The translations under genes and the position numbers were made by a program. From GCA-002050365 sp038235165 (lineage in GTDB: Bacteria; Acidobacteriota; Blastocatellia; Pyrinomonadales; Pyrinomonadaceae), in the NCBI GenBank assembly GCA_038235165.1, contig JBBSUG010000024.1, positions 1-64,000 on the forward strand: DNA of 64,000 nucleotides. Direction: 5' to 3'. Under the pieces are notes generated by a model that was not told the DNA's origin, did no database searches, and saw only the letters and a list, made by a program, of their open reading frames with translations. Positions within the stretch are counted from its first letter, which is position 1. Each line of letters begins with the position of its first letter. Shown one piece after another: positions 25,517 to 35,900 of the stretch.

Positions 25517-26494
25517 CTATTTGAACTTTATGTGAATGTGCAGCGGTTTAGTTTCTCTTAAAGCTGAAAATCCTGTTACTTCCTTTGCTATTTCCATCAT
25601 TATCTTTTGATTTGGACCACTCATTGGCAATATTCTTGTTGCTATATCACCTACAATTGCAATGTCAATCGCACCTGCCTGTTGATGGTCTGAAAATAGA
25701 GTCCCCTTTTCAAAATATTTTTGAATTACTTCCGCCATTTTTTGAACAGTTACCGTTTTCGATTCCCCTTTTTTGATTATTGCAAGCATCTCATTGGCTT
25801 TCCATCTGCTATATTGACTGAGGATTTTATCTCCGCTCATATAAACAATGTACATCGCGGCGGCTTGACGATATGCGCTTCTTATTCCACTGTTGACATT
25901 AAATTTTTCTTTCGTTTTCGCAAAATACAAGGGTCCGATTTTGTCCAGCACGGCAATCGCATCGGCTTCGAGAACAATATTCGCGTCAATTGTATAATAT
26001 GGACTCGAAGTTGTGCCGTTTGTCTCTGTCGTTTCGCAAACAGCATTATCTTTGGCGGTCACGGCACTTTTGAATCCTTGAAAGGTAAGTAACCCGATAA
26101 GTGCTTGAGTTGCCAGCAGATCACTGTCGAAATCTATTTTTGCCTCGCCATTCGGAGTCAGACAGACCGGCTTGATCGAACATTTTAATAGATATTCATA
26201 GTCTTCACCATCAGGAGTGATGACAACGGTCGGGAAAAGCATCGAACCCGTGTTCAATATTAAAGGCGGCGGAACGTAAGTTATTCCGCTTGACTTTTTT
26301 CGATAAGCGATAAGCGATCAAATAGCCGCGTTTGTCTCTATGTCGGCAACTCCGGTCTCCCGAAGATTATATGTTCTATCAAACAAATTTGTTCCGTAAT
26401 TATTCTGCGCCCGGATGAGCATCCACTGAATAATCGTCACATCCGGCGGCATGTTTCTGCCGCCTAAGCCGACTGAGTTCGTGATAAAAGCCAT
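25517..26494 (-). pseudogene. Peptidoglycan-binding/M15-like peptidase gene interrupted by an in-frame TGA
   Basis: One continuous minus-strand frame with a single TGA at 26320-26318. Before it, 58 codons from the ATG at 26494 read like the start of a peptidoglycan-binding domain (SVGLGGRNMPPDVTIIQW, ending VADIETNAAI). After it, the same frame continues for about 260 codons with M15/VanY-type features: NSGIRSAYRQAA, SDHQQAGAIDI (His at 25687) and HIHIKF near the end. The downstream part lacks a convincing start (TTG at 26257 or ATG at 26242, no ribosome-binding site). A nonsense mutation is the simplest explanation; readthrough or a sequence error is possible. Confidence 0.6.
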
Positions 26495-26678
26495 AATTTT
26501 TTTCGTGTAGTTTCAATGATCGTCGTTTAGAGTATAATTCTACGCCATTGACGTTTGAACAGAATAATTTTTGCACGTAATTAATAACATTCTGTAATCA
26601 AATCTTTCAGTCCAGAACAAAAACTGCTTTTTGTTGTAAATTAGACCTAAACTAATTTTTGAATGTGGAATTGAATAT

Positions 26679-27833
26679 ATGAAAAAAGTTTCCGTAAAAC
26701 TAAGCGGCGATAAACACAAATACGAAATCAAAATTGGCAGCCGTTTATTAATAAACTGCGGCGAGTGGGCGCGAAAATGTGTTTCGTCAAATACCAGAAA
26801 AATCGCTCTCGTCACTAACGCCAAAGTTTTTCGCCTTTATGGTGAAATAGTCAAAACAAGCCTTGAAGATGCCGGTTTTGAAGTCGTTGTCTATAAAATT
26901 GGTGACGGTGAAAAATATAAAAGTTTTTGCACTCTTGAAAAAGTATTGAAGTTTTTCAGCGAAAATAAATTAAAGCGAACCGACGCGGTAATCGCTTTCG
27001 GCGGCGGTGTCGTCGGCGATTTGGCTGGGTTCGCCGCTTCAATTTATTTGCGCGGCGTGGGGTTCTTGCAGATTCCAACAACGCTGCTGGCGATGATTGA
27101 TTCTTCAGTCGGCGGGAAAACTGCCGTTAATTCCGCCTTTGGTAAAAACCTAATCGGCACATTTTATCAACCGAACGGCGTTTTAATTGATGTCGAAACA
27201 CTAAAAACAATCGCCCGCCGCGAACTCACCGCCGGTTTTTGCGAAGCCTTTAAACAAGGCGCAATCGCCGATCAAGCACTTTTTGATCGTACCGCCCGAT
27301 TTTTGGAAGATTATCCGATTAATAAATTTAATAAACATTTCGCCGACCAAAGCTTTGTCGCTGATTTTGAAAATTTGCTCGCCGCACAAGTTTCGTTTAA
27401 AGCGGAAATCGTCATGCAGGACGAACGCGAAAGTGTAGCGCGAACCGACTTTAAATCGCGTAAAATACTGAACTTCGGACACACGCTGGCACACGCGCTC
27501 GAAAAAATTACCGATTACAAATACTTCAAACACGGGGAAGCAGTCGGCTACGGCATTTTATTTGCCGCCGATTTATCGAAAAGACTTGATATTTTTGATA
27601 AAAATGAATTACTATTGTTGAACGATGTTTTTCGTCGGGTTGGTGATCTTCCAGACACGAAAAACATCAAGATAAAAAAGGTGATCGAAGCATTTGCTTT
27701 TGATAAAAAAGCCATCGGCGATTCGCTTCAATTTATTCTTTTAGAAGGAATCGGCAAACCCGTAATCTTAGAAAATAAAGACATTCCTGCATCAGCAATT
27801 CAAGCATCTCTCGAGGCGGTTTTACACAATTAA
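26679..27833 (+). CDS. aroB: 3-dehydroquinate synthase
   Basis: A 384-residue enzyme of the shikimate pathway that converts DAHP to 3-dehydroquinate using NAD and a divalent metal. The NAD site is AFGGGVVGDLAGF (from residue 108), followed by the typical QIPTTLLAMIDSSVGGKTAVN. The metal ligands lie in FCEAFKQGAI, in LNFGHTLAHALE and in KHGEAVGYG. One difference from the consensus is FCEAFKQG, where most members read xxEVIKYG. The upstream ribosome-binding site is weak. It is probably transcribed with the small TM gene that follows. Confidence 0.96.
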   Translation: MKKVSVKLSGDKHKYEIKIGSRLLINCGEWARKCVSSNTRKIALVTNAKVFRLYGEIVKTSLEDAGFEVVVYKIGDGEKYKSFCTLEKVLKFFSENKLKRTDAVIAFGGGVVGDLAGFAASIYLRGVGFLQIPTTLLAMIDSSVGGKTAVNSAFGKNLIGTFYQPNGVLIDVETLKTIARRELTAGFCEAFKQGAIADQALFDRTARFLEDYPINKFNKHFADQSFVADFENLLAAQVSFKAEIVMQDERESVARTDFKSRKILNFGHTLAHALEKITDYKYFKHGEAVGYGILFAADLSKRLDIFDKNELLLLNDVFRRVGDLPDTKNIKIKKVIEAFAFDKKAIGDSLQFILLEGIGKPVILENKDIPASAIQASLEAVLHN

Positions 27834-27873
27834 ATTTGCTCAAAGTTGTTGTGTCAGAGGAGTTTATTAGAAA

Positions 27874-28287
27874 ATGAGTAAAGCAGCAGTAAAAAACAGA
27901 AAATCTGAACACGGCGGCGCAGGAGTAAAATTAGCGATGGTTTTGGTAACGCTATTTCTCATCGCTCACGCCGGTTTTAATTACATTCCAATCGCTTACG
28001 AAAGCGAAAATTTCAAGCAGGATATGCAGACGGCGGTCGTGCAGGCGGTCGCCTTACCCGGAGCGAATATAACGGCAGTTGATTCTGTCAAACGCCGCGT
28101 AGCGGCGGCGGCAGCTAATAATAATGTCCCGACTAACGCCCTAATCGAGGTCAAACAGGTCGGAAACGTCGTGCAGGCGCACGTCAAATTCACAAAACAA
28201 GTCAATGTGTTGCCATTCGGTCTCTTCAAATACAATTATCAATTTGAGAAAACCGCGACCCCGACCGGATTTTTGTTCAAGGAATAA
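27874..28287 (+). CDS. Small single-TM protein of unknown function
   Basis: A 137-residue protein with a basic N-terminus, one TM helix (about 18-36, VKLAMVLVTLFLIAHAGFNY) and an extracytoplasmic domain of alpha/beta type ending in VLPFGLFKYNYQFEKTA. GAGG lies 13 bp before the ATG. The topology and size recall DUF4845-type pseudopilin-like anchors, but I do not claim the family. It follows aroB by 40 bp. Confidence 0.55.
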   Translation: MSKAAVKNRKSEHGGAGVKLAMVLVTLFLIAHAGFNYIPIAYESENFKQDMQTAVVQAVALPGANITAVDSVKRRVAAAAANNNVPTNALIEVKQVGNVVQAHVKFTKQVNVLPFGLFKYNYQFEKTATPTGFLFKE

Positions 28288-28422
28288 AATTCCCGTCCCC
28301 ACAAATAAAACGAAACTTCAAATTTCACACCACACGACATCCGTATTTGCATTTGGTTGGCTGTTTCTCCGCACGGTTTACGAAGCGGAACTCGCTGCAT
28401 AAATATTGAATCGAAATTTGGC

Positions 28423-28458
28423 GAAACCCGCTGTCCGATTATTAGGTCAGCGGGTTTC
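28423..28458. terminator. Bidirectional terminator hairpin
   Basis: An 11-bp perfect stem (28423-28433 with 28448-28458) between convergent genes. Confidence 0.7.
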
Positions 28459-28502
28459 AAGCATCGCGGATAAAAAAAACTGCCGCTTATTTGCTAATCT
28501 TT

Positions 28503-29147
28503 TTACTTGTCGCCGCCGGAAAATGGAAGCTGCATCGCCAGATCGAGCCAGCGTTTCTGCACTTCGACGTAATTGTTGACGGCTTGCTGCGCGAAATCCG
28601 CCACTGCCGACACCGGCGATGAATCGTCAATTTTCAGCGTGTCTTTCATCGCATTAATTAATTGGGTATTTTTCCGGGTGACAAAATCGAGCCACGAATT
28701 TCGCATTTTTACGAGTGATTTGATACCCGGATTTGCGCCGTCCCCGGACACTTCACCGCCGGAATTTGCGAAATTATTGTTTGACTGAACGGCTTGCAAA
28801 ATTTGCTCGCTCTGTTGAACGGCAATCTCTGACCATCTTTTCTGCGCTTCGACAAACCCTTCGATACCTTGTTTGACCCAATCGGACAAAGCATCGGTCG
28901 GCGCAGTTTCCCTCATTGCCGTCATTTTATTGACGGTCTCGATCAGCAGCGCATTCTGTTGGGCGGCGTTTCCAAACCACGCCTTTTGCGCTTCAATGAG
29001 TTGGTCTAAAACTTTCTGCGCCCAATCGTTCGCAGGTGCGGCGGTTGATTCATTTTTTGGGTAAGTCGTCTTTTTTCTGGTGCTGCCGCTGGTCTTTCCG
29101 GTAGTTTTTCCAGTAGTTTTTCGTTTGGTAGATTTGGTGTCAGCCAT
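28503..29147 (-). CDS. Phasin-like granule-associated protein with basic N-terminal tail
   Basis: A 214-residue protein. Residues 1-35 are a Lys/Thr/Arg-rich tail (TKRKTTGKTTGKTSGSTRKK), like the histone-like arms of some granule proteins. The rest is three related helical units of about 30 residues (DALSDWVKQGIEGFVEAQKR and similar) with the amphipathic, Gln/Ala-rich style of phasins. Such proteins coat polyhydroxyalkanoate or lipid granules. GGAGA lies just upstream. The neighbours (second phasin, PhaR, WS/DGAT) support a storage role. No PHA synthase lies in the window. Confidence 0.7.
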   Translation of the reverse strand: MADTKSTKRKTTGKTTGKTSGSTRKKTTYPKNESTAAPANDWAQKVLDQLIEAQKAWFGNAAQQNALLIETVNKMTAMRETAPTDALSDWVKQGIEGFVEAQKRWSEIAVQQSEQILQAVQSNNNFANSGGEVSGDGANPGIKSLVKMRNSWLDFVTRKNTQLINAMKDTLKIDDSSPVSAVADFAQQAVNNYVEVQKRWLDLAMQLPFSGGDK

Positions 29148-29231
29148 AATGTTAGATTCTCCGTAACTTTAAAATGAAAAGAAGTTTGGAGTTTACAGCA
29201 CTCCAAACTTCCAAGTCAAAATATTTGTCGT

Positions 29232-29615
29232 TTATTTGGTCGCTACCTTCGCCTGTGTTGCCGCATTGTCAACGATTTCTGTGCCGCCCGCGACGACATT
29301 GTTCATCGTGTTTTTAACCGCGTCGCCCGCCGAATTGATCGTTCTTTCGCCGGTGCCGGAGAACAAATTGATCCACTGACGATTTAACTTGGACATATTG
29401 TCAAAGTAATTTCTTGCCACATTCACGCCGCTTTCCTGCATATCGAACCCGACTTGAACCATATTCTGCATATAGCCGTTGGCGATTTCCGCTGTTTTCA
29501 CCGTGCTTTCAAACATCACATTTGCCGTTTTTTGCGAAAGCTCAATCGCTGAATTAACACTCTCAACTGCCTGTCCCGTCATTGTTTCCGCCGCTTCTTT
29601 TGTATTCTGCTTCAT
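29232..29615 (-). CDS. Phasin family protein
   Basis: A 127-residue, almost wholly helical protein without Cys or signal peptide (MTGQAVESVNSAIELSQKTA, YFDNMSKLNRQWINLFSG), typical of short phasins that bind the surface of storage granules. AGGAG is found upstream of the ATG on the minus strand. It is transcribed ahead of the larger phasin-like gene (84-bp gap), probably in one operon, and is divergent from phaR. Confidence 0.75.
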   Translation of the reverse strand: MKQNTKEAAETMTGQAVESVNSAIELSQKTANVMFESTVKTAEIANGYMQNMVQVGFDMQESGVNVARNYFDNMSKLNRQWINLFSGTGERTINSAGDAVKNTMNNVVAGGTEIVDNAATQAKVATK

Positions 29616-29726
29616 ACCAAAAAAATCTCCTGAATATTTTTGCTGTTAAATTATAATCGTTAGTCAACTGATAGTTTTTCCGGCTAACACATCGAATAAT
29701 AAACTCAAAAAATAATCTTGTCAAGT

Positions 29727-29752
29727 TTTATTTCGCATTTGCGAGATAAAAT
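29727..29752. promoter_or_regulatory. Near-perfect palindrome between phasin and phaR genes
   Basis: A 26-bp palindrome centred on CGCATTTGCG with one mismatched pair, in the 320-bp gap between the divergent phasin and phaR genes. It is a candidate operator for PhaR, which is known to repress phasin genes and itself. The rest of the gap is AT-rich and holds no gene. Confidence 0.45.
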
Positions 29753-29935
29753 TTCAAAACAGCGAAAGTACATATTTGCCTAACAAAATACTAATATACG
29801 AAACTTTTACCGAAATTCTACAATGTAAATTTTCCATTTTTACGCATTTACAGCAATAAAATATCGTTGGGAAATAAACTGTCTTTGTGAAAAATCTGTG
29901 CGGTCGCGTCTTGATTATAGTACTCTGGTTATATT

Positions 29936-30409
29936 ATGGCGAAAAGAAAGAAAGAATCGAGTGATGTGCTGGTTATCAAGCGTTACGGCAATCGACGGCT
30001 TTACAACACAGAGACGCGCAGTTACGTCAACTATCAGGATTTAATCAAATTAGCGCGGGCTGGCGAAGATTTTCAGGTGATCGAATCAAAAACAAAGGAT
30101 GACGTGACAAAATCAATCTTGATTCAACTGATTTTGGAAGAGGAAAAGAATAATCACAACATTATGCCGACACCTTTTCTTTTTCAGCTTTTGCGTTCAA
30201 ACGAAGAATCGTTGCAGGATTTTTTTAAAAACCATTTGACGACGAGTCTTGCGGCATATATGAAAACTAAAGAAGAGTTCGACAGACGCTTTCGCAGCGT
30301 GCTGGAAATGGCGATTCCGAACGCGCAGACGTGGGAAAAACTGATTCCCGGCGCGGAAATTATGCGCGAACTTTTGACGGGCGAGAAGAAGGAAAAGGAT
30401 GAAGGATAA
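29936..30409 (+). CDS. phaR: Polyhydroxyalkanoate synthesis regulator PhaR
   Basis: A 157-residue repressor. The N-terminal PHB/PHA accumulation DNA-binding domain is clear (VIKRYGNRRLYNTETRSYVN, then LIKLARAGEDFQVIES), followed by the accumulation regulatory domain (ILLQLILEEE-like helix and the FKNHLTTSLAAYM segment). In proteobacteria PhaR senses PHA granules and releases phasin promoters when granules form. Its location opposite two phasin-like genes fits that circuit. Confidence 0.93.
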   Translation: MAKRKKESSDVLVIKRYGNRRLYNTETRSYVNYQDLIKLARAGEDFQVIESKTKDDVTKSILIQLILEEEKNNHNIMPTPFLFQLLRSNEESLQDFFKNHLTTSLAAYMKTKEEFDRRFRSVLEMAIPNAQTWEKLIPGAEIMRELLTGEKKEKDEG

Positions 30410-30474
30410 ACAAGAAAGAAATTTCGCGGTTTATCTGTTCCGGCTTCTCTTATTTCTCATTTACCCGGCAACTC

Positions 30475-31227
30475 TTAATTATTCGATAAACGATCAGCAA
30501 TGATGCGATAAACCTGCGGATTGACGACTAAACCGACGTGCGTTCCCGACACTTTATAATTATTCGTCGGCTCGTCGTCAACGCAAACCTGCCAGTCAAC
30601 GATGCCGTCGGTTTCCGTGTAAACGGCGGTTTGCCGAATCTCTGCCGGAAAATAAGTGTCCCACGCTCTGACGGTTTCACAGTCGCAGCCGCCGCCGAAA
30701 CATTCGGGGCGTTCGTTGCTGGTTTCGCGCAGAATGCGGGCGCGAACTTGATTTGCCGTTTTCATCACCGCCGGATGCGAACGAATGCCGCGAAACGGTG
30801 AGCCGAGCGCGATTACCGAGCGCACCATTTCCGGGCGTTGGACAGCCGCCGAACGCGCCAGAATACCGCCCAGACTGTGACCGATCAAATGGACGGGTTT
30901 GCCGGTTTTATCTTCGGCTTTTTCAATCGTCGCCACTAATTTTTTGCCGAGTTTGTCCAAACAGTCGGCGTTCCAACCGATGCCGGACAGATATGGTTTG
31001 TAGCCGATGCGCCAGAGCCAAAAATACAACTCGCCGAAATAATAATCGGTTCCCATAAATCCGGGAACCAGCACGACCGCCGAACCGTCGCCGCGTTTCG
31101 CCCCGAATCCGTAATAAATCGCCGAAGCCCGCAGCGAAAGCCAGTCAACTCCCCACAATGCTTCACGCAAAATTGGTCGGTCAACCGTTTTGCTGTCCTT
31201 AAATGTGTAACTGCCCGTGTTTGTCAT
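30475..31227 (-). CDS. Alpha/beta-hydrolase, lipase-like
   Basis: A 250-residue hydrolase. The nucleophile elbow is GHSLGG with S118, the oxyanion region is LVPGFMGTDYYF, and the other triad members are probably D207 or D211 (TETDGIVDW) and H230 (SGTHVGL). There is no signal peptide, so it should act inside the cell, perhaps on stored acylglycerols or wax esters. It lies 14 bp downstream of the WS/DGAT gene in one operon with the P450 fusion. Confidence 0.88.
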   Translation of the reverse strand: MTNTGSYTFKDSKTVDRPILREALWGVDWLSLRASAIYYGFGAKRGDGSAVVLVPGFMGTDYYFGELYFWLWRIGYKPYLSGIGWNADCLDKLGKKLVATIEKAEDKTGKPVHLIGHSLGGILARSAAVQRPEMVRSVIALGSPFRGIRSHPAVMKTANQVRARILRETSNERPECFGGGCDCETVRAWDTYFPAEIRQTAVYTETDGIVDWQVCVDDEPTNNYKVSGTHVGLVVNPQVYRIIADRLSNN

Positions 31228-31241
31228 AAGTTTATTATCGC

Positions 31242-32915
31242 TTATTTGGAGCCGGTTGCGCTAGTAGTTTTTTGCTCCGCATTCGATTTCGGGGCAGTTT
31301 TTTTGACAGCGGCTGTCGGTTTCGTCGCTTCTGCGCTTTTTGATGCTTTCGGTGCTTTGATTTTTGCCGCCGCCGGTTTCTTGTTGGCGGCGACTTTCGG
31401 TACGGCTTTTTCTTTGGAAACAGCTTTCGAGACTGCCTTTGCCGCCGTTGGCGTTTTGGTTTTGGCAGTATTTCGCGGGGCGACTTTTTTAATCGGCGGC
31501 GAATCGGCTCCTTCCACTCCTGCCGCCGTTAATAATTCTGCAAATGACTCGTTGAGACAATCGCGCAGAATTTCGACATCGGGCATCGCCTGCACGTCGG
31601 CAGTCAGACCGAACGTGATTTTTTGATCGTAAGTCAAAATCGCGCAGCCGCAACCGACCGCATAACCGACCGGAACATAGGGATAATAGCCGAGCATTTT
31701 TTTGCCGAGCGTGTAAAGCGGAACCTGCGGACCCGGCACATTCGTCGCCACCATATTGACGGCGGGCATCGGCATTGAGGCAAGCGCACCGGCGAGAGCC
31801 TGCACCGGCGCAGGCAAAATTCCCATTAACGCCGAAAACAAACTGACACCTTCCGCCACGCGCCCGCCTTTGAGAGCCGCTGTTTTGCGGTTGATGTAGC
31901 GAAATCGTTCCGCCGGATCGGGCAGATCAAGCGGGATTTCAACCGGCAGAATCGAAACCAGATTGCCGAGTGTGCCGTGCTGATCTGCCTGCCGCAAACT
32001 CACCGGAACCATAAACCGAATACTGCGATTCGCCGTCGGCTGTGCGTGACTTTCGACGTATTTAGCAACCGCACCCGACAAAATCGTCAATGCCGCGTCG
32101 TTGACAGTACCGCCGAGAACAGCGCGAATCGCGCGAACATCGGCAAAAGAGAATTCGCTCCAAACCAACCGCCGTTCGCCCGAACACTGACGGTTAAACG
32201 GCAAAATCGCCGCCGGAGTCACCATTCCCGACAGTTCGCCGCCGATTTTAGTCATCGCGTCGCGCGTCGGCTGTTCGATAAAAGCCTGCGTTAAATTCAG
32301 CAGACCGTTTTGAAACTCCATCCAGCGGTTCATTCCTTCTTCCATTCCGCCAAGCAGGGAATCGAAAAACTGGCGCGTCGGGTCTAATTTTTCGGTGCGC
32401 GGGTGCGTCGTTTCCGGCTTTATCGGAATTCCGGCATTCGGCGAAATATCAAGAATAATTTTGATCAGATCAATACCCGACATTCCGTCCACCATACAAT
32501 GATGAATGCGGGCGACCATCGCCGAATTGCCGCCTGCAAGTCCGTAAATCCAGAAAATATCCCAGAGCGGTTTGTCCCGTTCCATCACGGGCGTAAAAAG
32601 TTTGCTCGACAGTTCGACAAGTTCCCGTTCGCCGCCGGGAGCGTCAATTTGGAGTTTGAAAATATGTTTGCGAATATCGAAATGCGCGTCGTTTTCCCAC
32701 GTCGGATGCGCTAGATTAAAAGGGTCGAATTTGACGATTTGCTGATAACGCGGAATCAAGTGCATTTTCGCGTCCATCATCGCAACAAAATCCTCAAACG
32801 GAACTTCGCCCTCGAAAAAATGAACGCTGCCGATGTGCATCGGTGCTTCTTTTTTCTCGAAATAGAGAAAACTCGAATCAACGGTCGTCAATCGGCGGTT
32901 TAGTGTTTTTGACAT
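31242..32915 (-). CDS. Wax ester synthase / diacylglycerol acyltransferase (WS/DGAT)
   Basis: A 557-residue acyltransferase that moves acyl groups from acyl-CoA to fatty alcohols or diacylglycerol. The catalytic HHxxxDG motif is HHCMVDG at residues 138-144, and the C-terminal WS/DGAT domain (about 300-450, VATNVPGPQVPLY) is intact. After about residue 458 an unusual 100-residue Lys/Ala/Pro-rich tail follows (AVSKAVSKEKAVPK, KKTAPKSNAEQK), resembling histone H1 tails. It lies between the lipase and P450 genes. Confidence 0.94.
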   Translation of the reverse strand: MSKTLNRRLTTVDSSFLYFEKKEAPMHIGSVHFFEGEVPFEDFVAMMDAKMHLIPRYQQIVKFDPFNLAHPTWENDAHFDIRKHIFKLQIDAPGGERELVELSSKLFTPVMERDKPLWDIFWIYGLAGGNSAMVARIHHCMVDGMSGIDLIKIILDISPNAGIPIKPETTHPRTEKLDPTRQFFDSLLGGMEEGMNRWMEFQNGLLNLTQAFIEQPTRDAMTKIGGELSGMVTPAAILPFNRQCSGERRLVWSEFSFADVRAIRAVLGGTVNDAALTILSGAVAKYVESHAQPTANRSIRFMVPVSLRQADQHGTLGNLVSILPVEIPLDLPDPAERFRYINRKTAALKGGRVAEGVSLFSALMGILPAPVQALAGALASMPMPAVNMVATNVPGPQVPLYTLGKKMLGYYPYVPVGYAVGCGCAILTYDQKITFGLTADVQAMPDVEILRDCLNESFAELLTAAGVEGADSPPIKKVAPRNTAKTKTPTAAKAVSKAVSKEKAVPKVAANKKPAAAKIKAPKASKSAEATKPTAAVKKTAPKSNAEQKTTSATGSK

Positions 32916-32942
32916 AATTTTCTGTTCTACGGCACGTTGATT

Positions 32943-35900
32943 TTAATTAAATGCCCAAACATCGAGCCGGTAGCGATTGTCGGCGGTCAATTCGTTCAAC
33001 CAATTTTCAGCTTCGGCAATGCTTTTTCCAGTTTTCTCAATATAAATAGCGGCAAATGTGCGGCGCACGTCGGGAGCCATTCGACCGGCGTCGCCGCAGA
33101 TATAGATTATCGCACCGGCTTCGAGCAGTTGCCAAACTTCATCACGGCGCGTGTACATTTCGTTTTGAACGTAGCATTTTTCGTGTCCTTCAACGCGCGA
33201 AAAGCAGGTTGAAAGCTGCACGATTCCTTGTTTTTCAAATTCGCGCAGTTCGTCTTCGTAGATAAAATCCTGTTGCGGATGACGGCAGCCGAAAAATAAA
33301 AGTGCGTCGCCGATTTCTTTTCCCTGCTTTTTAAGTTGATGGCGTTCCTGTAAAAATCCGCGAAACGGCGCGATCCCCGTTCCTGGTCCGATCATAATAA
33401 TCGGAGTCGTCAAATCGTCCGGCAGACCAAAAACGGCTTTCGTATCTTTGACGAAGGCGTAAATCTGGCTCGACTCGTTTTTGTGAGCGAGATAATTGGT
33501 GCAAACGCCGCGAAATGTGCCGTGACCGGAACACGCCGAACTTTCGACGACGGCGACCGTAATGCTCGTAAGTTGCGGATTTTCCAGTGGCGACGACGAA
33601 ATCGAATAATAGCGCGGGCGCAGCGGCGGCAGTGTTTCGAGATAAATTTCAAACGGCAGAGCGCACGCCGGATATTCTTCGAGCAAATCCAGCGCGGATT
33701 TTCTCTTGTCCAAAATTTCTTCGCGGTACCGCGCCGCCGTCTGTTCGTCATCGCCGACGAGCGCGAGCATCTGAATTTTGTGCGGTGGGCAATCGGTATA
33801 TTCGGCGAGCGTTTTGATTTGCTGGCGCGTGGCGACTTCCTGCAATTCGACGTAATCGCGCAGCAGCCGATAGACGGAAATCGTCTGTTCGATTGGCAGA
33901 AAAGTTTTGCGGTTCGCCTGTTTCCGCAGTCGAATATATGTTTCGCGCTCGAAACCGAAGCGGGCGGCGACTCGTTCAATGAGATTTTCGCTGTTTTGCG
34001 GAATCACGCCGAGATGGTCGCCGACATTGTAAGAAACCGTTTCCGGCAATTCGAGTTCGATGTGCCGGGTCGAGCGTTCCGACGGATGTTCGCCGGTTTT
34101 TTTGAGCAGTTCGCGGTTGGTCAGCACTCGCAATGATTTCGCGCCGAACGAATCAACAAAACCGCTCATTTGCGCTCCCGGCACGATTTCGAGTTTGTAA
34201 AGTTGCTTTGAACCTTCGTCAACCTCGAATTGCAAATTTAATTCCTTGCCGATGAGTTTTCGCAGCGGCTGAAACCAATTTTGAAATTGTCTTTCAAAAT
34301 CGTCGCGGGCATCGCCTTCGCCGTGCGCGTAAAAACGCCGTGCGCCGAGTTGCGCCAAACGCTCGTCAAAAAAACGCGGCACGGCTTGAAAAGTCGAAGC
34401 CCAATCCCGATTTCCGCATCCGAAAACCGCATAAGTTACGCCGTCGAGCGATTGATTCGTATTTTTCAGCCAGTCGTAGAATGCGGCGGCATTGTCCGGC
34501 GGCGCACCGTTGTAAGACGACGCGGCGATAAACGTCAGCCCGTCCTTCGGCAAACGTCCGGCGTAATCATCAAGCGCGGCGATTTTCACGGCAAACCCGT
34601 TTTCCTCCGCATCCTGCGCGATGCGGCGGGCGATTTCCTCAGCCGTTCCCATATTCGAGCCGTATAAAACCAGCAAAGGAGTATTGTGTTTAGTGCTTTG
34701 TCCTTTGTCCTTTGTCTCCGGTTTGGCGGTTATCTTATTGTCGAAAGTATCTCTTGGAGAACTGGGGACTAAGGACAAAGCACTAAGGACTGTTGATGGA
34801 CGAGTTCGCACTTTGATCTTCAAGCCTTCCGGCTTCATCGTCAGCGTTTCCTTGATTTTCAGGTCAATGTAATTGGTGTGATTAATCAGTTCAAAACGCT
34901 GCAAAATCATCCCGATCACGAGCGTCGCTTCCTGAATTGCAAACTGCCGCCCGATGCACGCCCGTTGCCCGTTGCCGAACGGTTTGTAAGCGTTCGGCGG
35001 CAGCGAGGCTTCGTGTTCCGTCGTGAAATTGTCGGGGTTAAACACTTCCGCGTTCTCGCCCCAAACGGACGGGTCACGGTGCAGCATCGGCAGCAAAACG
35101 TTGATTTGATGATCACGTTTAATTTTATATTTGCCGCCGAGAATCGTGTCTTCGTAAGGCACGAGCGCGAACGCTGGAGCGGTCGGGAACAGCCGCAGAG
35201 TTTCCTTCAAAATCTGCCCAATATAAGTTAGTTGATTGACTTGCGCGTAAGTCGGCTGCTGTGAATAATCGCGTCCTAAAACACGGTCAACTTCTTCGTA
35301 AGCTCGCGCCAGCACGTCCGGGCTTTTGAGCAGTTCGTAAATCACGAACGAGAGCATCCCGCTGGTTGTTTCGTGTCCGGCAATCAGAAAAGTAATGACC
35401 TGATAACGAATGTTCAAATCGTCGAGCCGTCCGCCGGTTTTTTTGTCCACGCCGGACAACATATAACTCAATAAATCGTGTTTTTCAACCGAATCTGCGC
35501 TGTCTGCCCGTCGTTCTTTGATGATGCGGTCAACGATTTCATTCATCCCGTTGATATCTTCCTGAAACAGGCGGTCGCGTTTGTGCTGCACCATTTTTTC
35601 GCCCGGCATATCGCGCAATTCGTCCATCGAAGTCGAAAGCGCGTTCGCCATCTGCCGGACAAAAGGATGTTCCGCATCGTGATAAAACGAATTAAACCGA
35701 TAGCCGAAACCGCACAATCCGATAGTGTCAACCGTTAGACTGGTCATATCGCGCACAACATCAATTTCTTCGTCGGCGTTCAGACGCGCCCATTTGGAAA
35801 TCATCTGTTCGGCGATGTCGAGCATCATCGGATGATAGCCGAGCATCGCATTGTGGCTGAAATTCGGCAGCAGAATATTGTGCGCTTTCGACCAATTCGG

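Noticed and set aside
26318..26320. TGA as selenocysteine codon
   Set aside because: No SECIS-like hairpin is evident right after the TGA and the family is not a known selenoprotein; a nonsense mutation is simpler.
28239..28460. 73-codon minus-strand frame across the 28.3-kb gap
   Set aside because: It covers a terminator stem and the end of the TM-protein gene, and shows no domain or start signal.
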